64,000 nt of DNA from Cupriavidus alkaliphilus (GTDB lineage Bacteria > Pseudomonadota > Gammaproteobacteria > Burkholderiales > Burkholderiaceae), in the NCBI RefSeq assembly GCF_900094595.1, contig NZ_FMAD01000006.1, positions 1-64,000 on the forward strand, given 5' to 3'. The position numbers and the translations under genes are program-made. Below the pieces are notes generated by a model. That model saw only the letters and a list, made by a program, of their open reading frames with translations, made no database searches and was not told where the DNA came from. Below are positions 47,183-54,972 of this stretch, in pieces (positions within the stretch are counted from its first letter, which is position 1; each line of letters begins with the position of its first letter).

Positions 47183-48709
47183 TTACTCCAGGGCGGGCGT
47201 CGAGTGCGGCGGCCGCCGCGCGAGCAAGGCCTGCTCGGCCGCGAACGCCAGGCGCAGCAGCACCGGCTCCGTGAAGGGCAGGCCGAAGAATTCCAGCCCC
47301 ACCGGCACGCCTTGCGGCGCATTGCGCTCCGGCGCGGAAAACCCGGCCGGGATGACGATGGCGGGGAAGCCGGTGGCCGACGCGAGCACGCCGTTGCGCT
47401 CGGCCTGGATCTCGCCGACCGGCACCACCAGCCGCCGCTGGTGCGGAAACACCAGCGCGTCAAGGCGATGCCGCGCCATCAGGTCCCGCAGCCATTGGCG
47501 CAGGGTGTGCTGGCGCTGCATGCGCTCGCGGTATTCGGCCTGCTGGTCGTTCAGCGTGACCGCGGTGGCCAGCGTTCCGGCCACGCTGGGATGCACGCCG
47601 CCCGCGGCGATGACGTCTTGCATGGACCGCACCGGCACGCCGGGGGGCAACTGCGACAGGTAGGCGTCGAGATCGCGCGCCATCTCGTAGTGGTGCACCA
47701 GCGTGGAAGCCAGCAGTTCGTCGGGGCTGATCGCGTCTTCGATGTCGACCAGCCCGGCGCCCTGCGCGGCGATGACGGCCAGCGCCTGCTGCATCACGGC
47801 GTTGACCGGTCGATGCAGGTCCTGGGCGCCGAAGAAACTGCGCAGCACGCCGATGCGCGCGCCCCTGAGTCCGTCGCGGTCGAGGCTCGCCGCATAGCTC
47901 GCCGGGACATGGCCGGCAGCTTCGCTGGTGACCGGATCGGCTGGGTCATAACCGGCGATGACATCGAGCATCAGCGCGGTATCGGCAACGGTGCGCGTGA
48001 TCGGGCCGATGGTGTCCTGTGTCAGCCCGCACGGGACCAGTCCGGCCCGGCTGATCAGTCCCATGGTGGGGCGCAACCCGACCAGGCAGTTGGCAGAGGC
48101 TGGCGAGCGGATCGAATTGACGCCGTCGGTGCCGATCCCGAGCACGCCGAAGCTCGCGGCGATGCCGGCGGCGGTGCCGCCGCTGGACCCGCCCGGCGTG
48201 CGCGCCAGGTCATAGGGATTCAGCGTCTGGCCGCCCAGCGTGCTGACGGTCTCGCCACCGGACGCAAGCTCGTGCAGGTTGGTCTTGGCCAGCACCACCG
48301 CCCCCGCCTCGCGCAGCCTGCGGATGACGAAGGCATCGTTGCTGGACTGGTTGCCGCGCAGGCATTCGGCGCCCGCCGTGGTGGCCATGCCGGCGCATTC
48401 GATGTTGTCCTTGACCAGCACCGGGACGCCCTGCAGCGGCGCCAGCGCCTGCGAGGGATTGCGCGCAGCGACGGCGTCGATGCGGTCCGCTTCTTCCAGC
48501 GCCTGCGGATGGACCTGAAGGATGCTGCGCAGCGCTGGGCCGCGCTGGTCATAGGCGGCGATGCGGTCCAGGCAGCGGCTGGCCAGTTGGCGCGCCGTCA
48601 GCGTGCCGTCCCGCATCGCGGCATGCGCGCCGGCAACGGTGGCTTCCACCACGCTGAACGGCGCGTGCTGGCCCGGGCCGTGCGGCACCGGTTGGTACGA
48701 GGTTTTCAT
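47183..48709 (-). CDS. amidase (amidase-signature family)
   Basis: 508 residues from the ATG at 48709; a GTG 24 bases upstream is an alternative. The Ser-cisSer-Lys triad is visible: Lys in GVPVLVKDNIECAGMATTAG near 95, and the Ser pair in ARTPGGSSGGTAAGIAASFGVLGIGTDG near 170-195. In the usual GTDTGGSIRxPA motif this protein reads GTDGVNSIRSPASANC, so GG is replaced by VN. The last part has VFPHQRRLVVPVGEI. It hydrolyses an amide of unknown identity, perhaps taken up by the neighbouring transporters. Confidence 0.9.
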   Translation of the reverse strand: MKTSYQPVPHGPGQHAPFSVVEATVAGAHAAMRDGTLTARQLASRCLDRIAAYDQRGPALRSILQVHPQALEEADRIDAVAARNPSQALAPLQGVPVLVKDNIECAGMATTAGAECLRGNQSSNDAFVIRRLREAGAVVLAKTNLHELASGGETVSTLGGQTLNPYDLARTPGGSSGGTAAGIAASFGVLGIGTDGVNSIRSPASANCLVGLRPTMGLISRAGLVPCGLTQDTIGPITRTVADTALMLDVIAGYDPADPVTSEAAGHVPASYAASLDRDGLRGARIGVLRSFFGAQDLHRPVNAVMQQALAVIAAQGAGLVDIEDAISPDELLASTLVHHYEMARDLDAYLSQLPPGVPVRSMQDVIAAGGVHPSVAGTLATAVTLNDQQAEYRERMQRQHTLRQWLRDLMARHRLDALVFPHQRRLVVPVGEIQAERNGVLASATGFPAIVIPAGFSAPERNAPQGVPVGLEFFGLPFTEPVLLRLAFAAEQALLARRPPHSTPALE

Positions 48710-48799
48710 GAGGGGATTTCCATGCGCCGGCACGGGCGCGTAGGGTTGGTGGGAGTGCGGCGGGGCCGCGGCAAGTGGCCGCGGCCTCGCCTTGCCCGG

Positions 48800-50104
48800 C
48801 TATCGGTTGACCAGCCTGGCGGGGATGGTCCAGATCGCGAAGGCGCCGAGGACCAGCATGCCGGCGATCATGTAGTAGGCGCTGTTGCCGCTCTGGGTCA
48901 CGTCGCGCAGGTAGCCGATCATGTAGCCGCTGGTGAACCCGGCCAGGTTGCCGATCGAATTGCTCATGGCGATGGCCGTGGCCGCCGCCGCGCCGCTGAG
49001 GAATGCCGTCGGCAGGGACCAGAACAGCGGTGTGCAGGTCAGGATGCCGGCGGCGGCGATCGACAGGAACACCAGCGACAGCGCGGTGTTGTGCATCACC
49101 CATGGCAGCGCCAGGAAGCCGATCGCGCCCATCATGCAAGGGATGATCAGGTGCCAGCGCCGTTCGCGGTGCTTGTCGGCGCTACGGCCGAAGAAATACA
49201 TCGCGACAATGGCGGCCATGTATGGAATCGCGCTCAGCAGGCCGATATTGAGCGGGTCGCTGACGCCGGTCGACTTGATGAAGGTCGGCAGCCACAGCGT
49301 GATGCCGTACTGGCCCGTGACATAGCAGAAGCAGATCAGGCTGATCAGCCAGACGCGCGGATCGGTGAACACCTTGCCGACGCGGGCCTGCGGGTCCGCC
49401 GCCTTGACGTCCTCCGCCTTGGCCTGCTCGAGCACGCGCTTCTCGTCGCTGGTGAGCCACTTGGCCTTGGCGATGGAGTTGTCGAGGTAGTAGAAGCAGA
49501 AGGCACCCAGCAGCACCGCCGGCACCGCCTCGATGATGAACATCCATTGCCAGCCGCCCCACCCTCCGACGCCGGCCATGCTGCCCATCAGGAAGCCGGA
49601 CAGCGGATTGCCGATGATGCCGGACAGCGGCGAGCCCATGCAATAGATGGCCATGATCTTGGCGCGCCGGTGCGACGGATACCAGCACGACAGGTAGTAC
49701 ACGATGCCGGGCGTAAAGCCCGCCTCCGCCAGGCCCAGCAGGAAGCGCAGCGTGTAGAACTGGGCTGGCGTCTCCACGAAGGCAAAGCCCGCGGACAGTA
49801 TCCCCCACGTGATCATGATCCGGCCGATCCATACCTTGGCGCCGAACTTGTGCAATGCCAGGTTGCTCGGCACTTCGAACAGGAAGTAGCCGATAAAGAA
49901 AATCCCGGCGCCCAGCCCATAGACGGTTTCGCTGAAGCCCAGTTGCTGCGACATCTGTAGCTTGGCAAAACCTACGTTGACGCGGTCGAGATAGGCGATC
50001 AGGAAGCAGACCATCAGGAATGGCACCAGCCTCCAGCTCACCTTGCGATAGGTCGCATCCTCGAACGTCCTGATCTTTGTTCCCGCCTGCAGGGTCGTAT
50101 CCAC
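48800..50104 (-). CDS. MFS transporter, anion:cation symporter (tartrate/phthalate-like)
   Basis: 434 residues, about twelve spans. The ACS-family signature is strong: YRKVSWRLVPFLMVCFLIAYLDRVNVGFAKLQMSQQLGFSETVYGLGAGIFFIGYFLFEVPSNL near 20-85, then RFLLGLAEAGFTPGIVYYLSCWYPSHRRAK. Members bring in organic anions such as tartrate, phthalate or glucarate. It lies between the amidase and the GntR-controlled aminotransferase on the same strand, so all may serve one nitrogen-containing substrate. Confidence 0.93.
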   Translation of the reverse strand: MDTTLQAGTKIRTFEDATYRKVSWRLVPFLMVCFLIAYLDRVNVGFAKLQMSQQLGFSETVYGLGAGIFFIGYFLFEVPSNLALHKFGAKVWIGRIMITWGILSAGFAFVETPAQFYTLRFLLGLAEAGFTPGIVYYLSCWYPSHRRAKIMAIYCMGSPLSGIIGNPLSGFLMGSMAGVGGWGGWQWMFIIEAVPAVLLGAFCFYYLDNSIAKAKWLTSDEKRVLEQAKAEDVKAADPQARVGKVFTDPRVWLISLICFCYVTGQYGITLWLPTFIKSTGVSDPLNIGLLSAIPYMAAIVAMYFFGRSADKHRERRWHLIIPCMMGAIGFLALPWVMHNTALSLVFLSIAAAGILTCTPLFWSLPTAFLSGAAAATAIAMSNSIGNLAGFTSGYMIGYLRDVTQSGNSAYYMIAGMLVLGAFAIWTIPARLVNR

Positions 50105-50218
50105 AGCGTCTCCTCTGTATTTTTGTCAGGTACGGCAGTGCTGCGCTGATCCGTTGCGATCAGTTTCCGGCCAGGGCGGCGCACGCGCCTGCCCCGGTGC
50201 CGGATGGAAAGGGCTGCG

Positions 50219-51439
50219 TCAGGCGGCAGCCTTGAGCGACAGCGGCACGGTATGCGCGGCGAGATAGTCCATGGCGGCAACGGTGCCGCTGGCGGCGACC
50301 GGCACGCCCGAGATCTTCAGCCCCATCTCGCAGCCCGCCAGCGTGGCCATCAGCGTGAGGTCGTTGCAGTCGCCCAGATGGCCGATGCGGAACATGCGGC
50401 CCCTGACCTTGCCCAGGCCGGCACCCAGCGACATGTTGAAGCGCTCGTAGATATGCCGGCGCACCACGTCCGCGTCGACGCCGTCGGGCATCATCACGCC
50501 GGTCAGCACCGGGCTGTACACCGCCGGATCCGCGCACTGGATCTCCAGGCCCCAGGCCCTGACCGCGCGGCGGCAGGCCTCGGCCAGGCGCTGGTGGCGG
50601 GCAAAGACGTTGTCCAGCCCTTCCTCCAGGATCATGTCGAGCGCTTCCGACAGCCCGTACAGCAGGTTGGTGCTGGGGGTGTAGGGCCAGTAGCCGGTCC
50701 GGTTCATCTCGATGATTTCATTCCAGCCCCAGAAGCTGCGCGGCAGCCGGGCCGAGCGCGAGGCTTCGATGGCCTTGGGCGACACCGCGTTGAAGCTGAT
50801 GCCCGGCGGCAGCATCAGGCCCTTCTGCGAGCCCGACACGGTCACGTCGACGCCCCACTCGTCGTGGCGATAGTCGGCGGAGGCCAGCCCGGAGATGGTG
50901 TCGACCAGCAGCAGCGCCGGGTGCCCCGCCGCATCGATGGCGCGGCGCACCGCGGCGATATCGGAGGTCACGCCGGTCGAGGTTTCGTTGTGCACCACGC
51001 ATACGGCCTTGATGGCATGCGTGGCATCGGCGCGCAGGCGGGCCTCGATCATGTCGGCCTGCACCCCGTTGCGCCAGCCTTCGACGCCCGGCAGGCCGAG
51101 GAACTCAGGGCGGATGCCCAGGTTCTCGGCCATCTTCTTCCACAGCGTGGCGAAGTGGCCGGTTTCGAACATCAGCACGGTGTCGCCGGGGCTCAGCGTG
51201 TTCGACAAGGCGGCTTCCCACGCGCCGGTGCCCGAGGCGGGATAGATCACCACCGGGTGTTCGGTCTTGAAGATTTTCTTGATGCCGTCCAGCACCTTCA
51301 GGCCCAGCGCGCCGAATTCCGGGCCGCGATGGTCGATGGTCGGATAGCTGATGGCGCGCAGGATGCGGTCCGGCACCGGGCTGGGACCGGGGATTTGCAG
51401 GAAGTGGCGGCCGGCGGGATGAAAGTTGAGATTCAGCAT
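50219..51439 (-). CDS. class V aminotransferase, alanine/serine-glyoxylate aminotransferase family
   Basis: 406 residues from the ATG at 51439 with a strong GGAGGAGTT site; an upstream start is possible. Motifs: GRHFLQIPGPSPVPDRILRAIS at the start, VVIYPASGTGAWEAALSNTLSPGDTVL near 65-90, VVHNETSTGVTSDIAAVRRAID, and the PLP lysine in VTVSGSQKGLMLPPGISF near 200. Family members use serine, alanine, pyridoxamine or ureidoglycine with glyoxylate or pyruvate. A TTGNATNCAA operator lies 20 bases upstream, shared with the divergent GntR regulator gene, so it is probably substrate-induced. Confidence 0.92.
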   Translation of the reverse strand: MLNLNFHPAGRHFLQIPGPSPVPDRILRAISYPTIDHRGPEFGALGLKVLDGIKKIFKTEHPVVIYPASGTGAWEAALSNTLSPGDTVLMFETGHFATLWKKMAENLGIRPEFLGLPGVEGWRNGVQADMIEARLRADATHAIKAVCVVHNETSTGVTSDIAAVRRAIDAAGHPALLLVDTISGLASADYRHDEWGVDVTVSGSQKGLMLPPGISFNAVSPKAIEASRSARLPRSFWGWNEIIEMNRTGYWPYTPSTNLLYGLSEALDMILEEGLDNVFARHQRLAEACRRAVRAWGLEIQCADPAVYSPVLTGVMMPDGVDADVVRRHIYERFNMSLGAGLGKVRGRMFRIGHLGDCNDLTLMATLAGCEMGLKISGVPVAASGTVAAMDYLAAHTVPLSLKAAA

Positions 51440-51459
51440 GGAACTCCTCCGTTTGAGTT

Positions 51460-51469
51460 TTGAATGCAA
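51460..51469. promoter_or_regulatory. TTGNATNCAA operator upstream of the aminotransferase gene
   Basis: TTGAATGCAA, flanked by T and A runs, lies 21-30 bases upstream of the aminotransferase start. The same sequence recurs at 51627-51636, and its reverse complement TTGCATTCAA lies at 51600-51609. The pseudo-palindrome TTG-N-AT-N-CAA is of the type bound by FadR-subgroup GntR proteins. Confidence 0.75.
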
Positions 51470-51599
51470 AATACTCTATCAAAGGAGCGGCAAAAAAACA
51501 GGGGCAACCAGCGCCTTTTTAGCTAGCGTTTACCCGGCAAAACCCCGTGAAACTGGGGTTTACGATCAATCTGGCGTTCCTGTTAAGCGGCTGCTAAAC

Positions 51600-51636
51600 T
51601 TGCATTCAATCTGTCCACCGGACGAATTGAATGCAA
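51600..51636. promoter_or_regulatory. paired GntR operators over the regulator's own start codon
   Basis: TTGCATTCAAT (51600-51610) and ATTGAATGCAA (51626-51636) form a perfect 11-bp inverted repeat with a 15-bp spacer. The second arm covers the ATG of the GntR gene at 51631. Centre-to-centre spacing is 26 bp, about two and a half turns. A repressor bound here would block both transcription and, at the DNA level, the gene's own start, pointing to autoregulation. Confidence 0.8.
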
Positions 51637-52356
51637 ATCCAGACCGATTCCAACCCCGACCTGCCGCGCCAGCTGCCTCCGGTGGAACGCCAGCGCCTGC
51701 ACGACACCGTGGTCACGCATCTGCGCACCCTGATCATCGAGGGCGCGCTGGAGCCGGGGCGCAAGCTCAACGAGCGCGAGTTGTCCGAGACCCTGGGCAT
51801 CTCCCGCACGCCGCTGCGCGAAGCGCTGAAGGTGCTGGCGGCCGAAGGGCTGATCGAGATCTCGCCCAACCGCGGCGCCAGCGTCGCGCGCCTGTCCGCG
51901 ACGGAAATCCGCGATACCTTCGAGCTGTTGAGCAACCTGGAGGCGTTTTCCGGCGAACTGGCGTGCGAGCGCATCACCGCCGTGGAGCTGGCCGAGCTCA
52001 AGGCCCTGCACTACGCGATGCTGGCATGCCGCGCCCACGAAGACCTGCCGGGCTATTACCGCCTGAACCACCAGATCCATGACCGCATCAACCTGGCGGC
52101 CCGCAATGCGGCGCTGCGCCAGACTTACCTGGCGGTGAACCGGCGGCTGCAGGCGCTGCGCTTTCGCTCCAACTACCGCAAGCCCAAATGGGACAGCGCC
52201 ATCCACGACCATGAGGAGATGCTGGCGGCACTCGAAGCCCGCGACGGCAAGCGCATGGCCGAGATCCTGCGCCAGCACCTGCTCGACAAGCGCGACGCCG
52301 TGCTGTTGATGCAGGCGGGCGTGGGCGGCGAAGCCGGCGGCACGCCGCAGGCCTAG
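51631..52356 (+). CDS. GntR-family (FCD/FadR subgroup) transcriptional regulator
   Basis: 241 residues. The N-terminal winged helix is VTHLRTLIIEGALEPGRKLNERELSETLGISRTPLREALKVLAAEGLIEISPNRGASVARL at about 28-88. The C-terminal FCD domain has the metal-binding histidine pattern (YYRLNHQIHDRINLAARN; HDHEEMLAALEARDGKRMAEILRQHL), so it senses a carboxylate-type ligand. It is divergent from the aminotransferase-transporter-amidase run, and matching operators lie before both genes. A second possible ATG is not needed. Confidence 0.93.
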   Translation: MQIQTDSNPDLPRQLPPVERQRLHDTVVTHLRTLIIEGALEPGRKLNERELSETLGISRTPLREALKVLAAEGLIEISPNRGASVARLSATEIRDTFELLSNLEAFSGELACERITAVELAELKALHYAMLACRAHEDLPGYYRLNHQIHDRINLAARNAALRQTYLAVNRRLQALRFRSNYRKPKWDSAIHDHEEMLAALEARDGKRMAEILRQHLLDKRDAVLLMQAGVGGEAGGTPQA

Positions 52357-52535
52357 CCCGCGCTCGCCAGGTCCCCGCCTCAAGAATCCGAATAGCCCCA
52401 TCAGCATTCTTTGCCCCGCTGTCACCACGGTGACAACCCCGCTTCTTACTCTGCGAGCGCATTGCGGCACACGCAATCCGCCGCGCGGCCATTGCCGCCG
52501 GCGCACAACAACGCAGATGAACAGGGGAATGAACG

Positions 52536-54590
52536 ATGGCAGGGAACCTTGCACCGGGCTGGCTGGCGGGGATGGGGCGCGCGCGCGCGCTGGCCGGCAC
52601 CGTCGCAATCATGCTGGCCGCGACGCTGGCAGGCTGCGGCGGCGGCGACGGCGCGCCGTCCGGCGCGCCCAACGATACCGACACCAGCAAGCCCGCGCCG
52701 GAGCCTGACCGCGCCAGCGGCCCGCGCGTGCTGCTGGTCGGCGTCGACGGCGCCACCTATGCACAGGTGCAAGGCGCGGTGCTGCGGCGCGAACTGCCCA
52801 ACCTGGCCAGCCTGAACCTGGTGCCGACCGCCACCGGCGGCATGCCCGGCACCATCACCGCCCAGCCCCCGCTCGACGCACCCAGCTGGGCCACGGTGCT
52901 GACCGGCGCCTGGGCCAACCGCCATGGCATCGGCGACGACACCGGCAGCACCGCGCTGCGCGCGCCGACCGTGTTCCACTACCTGCGCGCAGCCGGCAAA
53001 CCCGGCGGGCAGCAAGGCGCCGTGGTCAGTGCGCCGGCACTGCCGGTGCTGCTCAAGACGGACCAGGATGCAGGCGTGCTCGATACGCTGGTCGATTGCG
53101 CGGGCGTCGACCGTTGCGTCACGCAGAATGCCGTGCGCCAGGTGCAGTCCGGCTATGGCGTGGTGTTCGCGCAGTACAGCGCCCCGGCGCAGGCCGCGCA
53201 AGCCGGCGGCTTCGGCAACGGCGCCTATGCCGCCGCGCTCGGCGAGACCGACCAGGCGCTGGGCGAACTGCTGGCCGCCGTGGCCGCGCGCCGCCAGGCG
53301 CAGCCGGGCGAGGACTGGCTGGTGCTGGTCACCACCAGCCACGGCCTGGATGCCACCGGCGCCACCACCACGGTGCCGACGGTGGAGAACCGTACTGCGT
53401 TCCTCGCCACCAACAAAACCCTGAACGGCGCCCTGGCCCGGCCCGGCGCCGCGGCCCCCGACACTCCGGCGGACCTGTCCGCGCTGCCGACCGAGGCCGA
53501 TATCGTCCCGACCGTGCTGGCCCACGCCGGTGTCGCGCTTGACCCCGCGGCAACGCGCCTCGACGGCTCCGCGCTGACCACCGCCACCGCCGGCGTGCGC
53601 GCCATCGGCGCCAGCATCGGCCAGTACAACGACGCCATCACGCTGACCTGGCAGAACCCGAGCCCGGCTTACGGCGTCACGCGCGTGCTGCGTGACGGCG
53701 TGCAGATCGCCGCGCTGGGACCCGAGGTACGGACCTTCACCGACAAGGCCTTCGACATGCCCACGGGCCTGTATCAGTTCAACTACACGCTGGTGCGCAA
53801 CGACGTGCCGGTGTCGTACCTGGCGCAGATCCACTATGTCAAACCCGTGACGCTGATGCCGTCGCTGCTCACTGGCCTGGCGTCGTATTTCAGCCTGGAC
53901 AGCAAGCCGTTCGCCGACGCGAAGAACGCGGCCACGCTGGGCCCGTGGGTGGCAAGCCTTGACGGCGGCACGCTCGGCGCCGACAACTTCGGCGGCCAGT
54001 CGCTGCAGCTGGACTCGCGCATCGACAGTTACCAGCTCAGGCACAACGCGGCCGATATCGCGCAAAGCCCGCAGTTCACCATCGGCCTCTGGTTCCGCAC
54101 CGACTGCACCCAGGGCAACAGCACCGGCGAGCCGATCCTGTCGAACAAGAACTACATCTCGGGCGGCAATGCCGGCATTGCCATCGCCTTGTTCGGCAGC
54201 TGCGAGATCCGTTTCAACCTGGGCAGCGGCAGCGGCAAGCGCGACGACATCAATGGCATGAAGGTATCGGCCAACCAGTGGGCCTATCTGGCGCTGTCGG
54301 TCGACGCGGCGGCGAAGCGCTTCAGCGCCTACGTCATCGACCCGGTGCTCGGCCTGCAGAAGACCGAGAACAAGGCGATCGCCAATACCGACGTGACCCG
54401 ACTCGCCGGCCTCGGCACCGGCTGGGGCGTCAACGACGACGCCACCCACAACTACGTCGGCAACAACCCCGGCGCGCTCAAGGGCGTGATGGGCCTGAAC
54501 GACCTGGCAATGTGGACGCGCGTGCTGACGCTCGACGAGCTGAAGGCCATCACCGGCGCACGCCAGCCCCTGTCGACGCTGAATCCCTGA
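52536..54590 (+). CDS. exported lipoprotein: alkaline-phosphatase-superfamily domain plus LamG-like domain
   Basis: 684 residues. The N-terminus is a lipoprotein signal ending in the lipobox LAGC, followed by a flexible Pro/Ser/Thr tract. At about 60-340 is a phosphodiesterase/phosphatase-like domain: RVLLVGVDGATYAQV, APSWATVLTGAWANRHGIGDD and VTTSHGLDATG. Many of the usual metal-binding residues differ or are missing, so activity is uncertain. The last 230 residues form a concanavalin/LamG-like fold (FTIGLWFRTDC; LGTGWGVNDDATHNYVGNNPGALKGVMGLNDLAMWTRVLTLDELKAI). Two genes downstream is a phospholipase C, so it may act on phospholipid or surface glycan. Confidence 0.82.
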   Translation: MAGNLAPGWLAGMGRARALAGTVAIMLAATLAGCGGGDGAPSGAPNDTDTSKPAPEPDRASGPRVLLVGVDGATYAQVQGAVLRRELPNLASLNLVPTATGGMPGTITAQPPLDAPSWATVLTGAWANRHGIGDDTGSTALRAPTVFHYLRAAGKPGGQQGAVVSAPALPVLLKTDQDAGVLDTLVDCAGVDRCVTQNAVRQVQSGYGVVFAQYSAPAQAAQAGGFGNGAYAAALGETDQALGELLAAVAARRQAQPGEDWLVLVTTSHGLDATGATTTVPTVENRTAFLATNKTLNGALARPGAAAPDTPADLSALPTEADIVPTVLAHAGVALDPAATRLDGSALTTATAGVRAIGASIGQYNDAITLTWQNPSPAYGVTRVLRDGVQIAALGPEVRTFTDKAFDMPTGLYQFNYTLVRNDVPVSYLAQIHYVKPVTLMPSLLTGLASYFSLDSKPFADAKNAATLGPWVASLDGGTLGADNFGGQSLQLDSRIDSYQLRHNAADIAQSPQFTIGLWFRTDCTQGNSTGEPILSNKNYISGGNAGIAIALFGSCEIRFNLGSGSGKRDDINGMKVSANQWAYLALSVDAAAKRFSAYVIDPVLGLQKTENKAIANTDVTRLAGLGTGWGVNDDATHNYVGNNPGALKGVMGLNDLAMWTRVLTLDELKAITGARQPLSTLNP

Positions 54591-54688
54591 ACCCGAGCAT
54601 CCGGCGGCGCACCCGTTCCCCGGGGGAACGGGTGCCGGCCGGCCTTCACCCTCCCCGCACCCCGATCCCCCTGCAGGAGATTGACACC

Positions 54689-54922
54689 ATGACCTTTCGA
54701 CCTTCCACCCTGGCCCGGCCGCACTGGCTGGCCGCCTTGCTGCTGAGCGCGGCGCTCGCCGGCTGCGGCGGCGACTCTGGCGAGGGCGCCAGCGGCACTC
54801 CCTCCGCGGCGCCGACCACGCCCGGCGCGCCGGGCACCGGCGGCAACCCCGGCCAGGGGAACGGCAGCGACCGGCCTGGCGAGACCCCGGCGGTCAAGCC
54901 GCAGCTGCGCTGCGCGCCCTGA
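54689..54922 (+). CDS. 77-residue predicted lipoprotein
   Basis: The ATG at 54689 is preceded by AGGAGA. The signal peptide is PHWLAALLLSAALAGC, with lipobox LAGC. The mature peptide is Gly/Pro/Ser/Thr-rich (GTPSAAPTTPGAPGTGGNPG) and ends in QLRCAP with one cysteine. No family recognised. It lies between the phosphatase/LamG lipoprotein and phospholipase C genes, all codirectional, so a small accessory or secretion role for one of them is possible. Confidence 0.75.
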   Translation: MTFRPSTLARPHWLAALLLSAALAGCGGDSGEGASGTPSAAPTTPGAPGTGGNPGQGNGSDRPGETPAVKPQLRCAP

Positions 54923-54972
54923 ACCCGGCCCGGCCTGTCTACCCTCCCCGCAACCATCCGGCACCGAATCCC

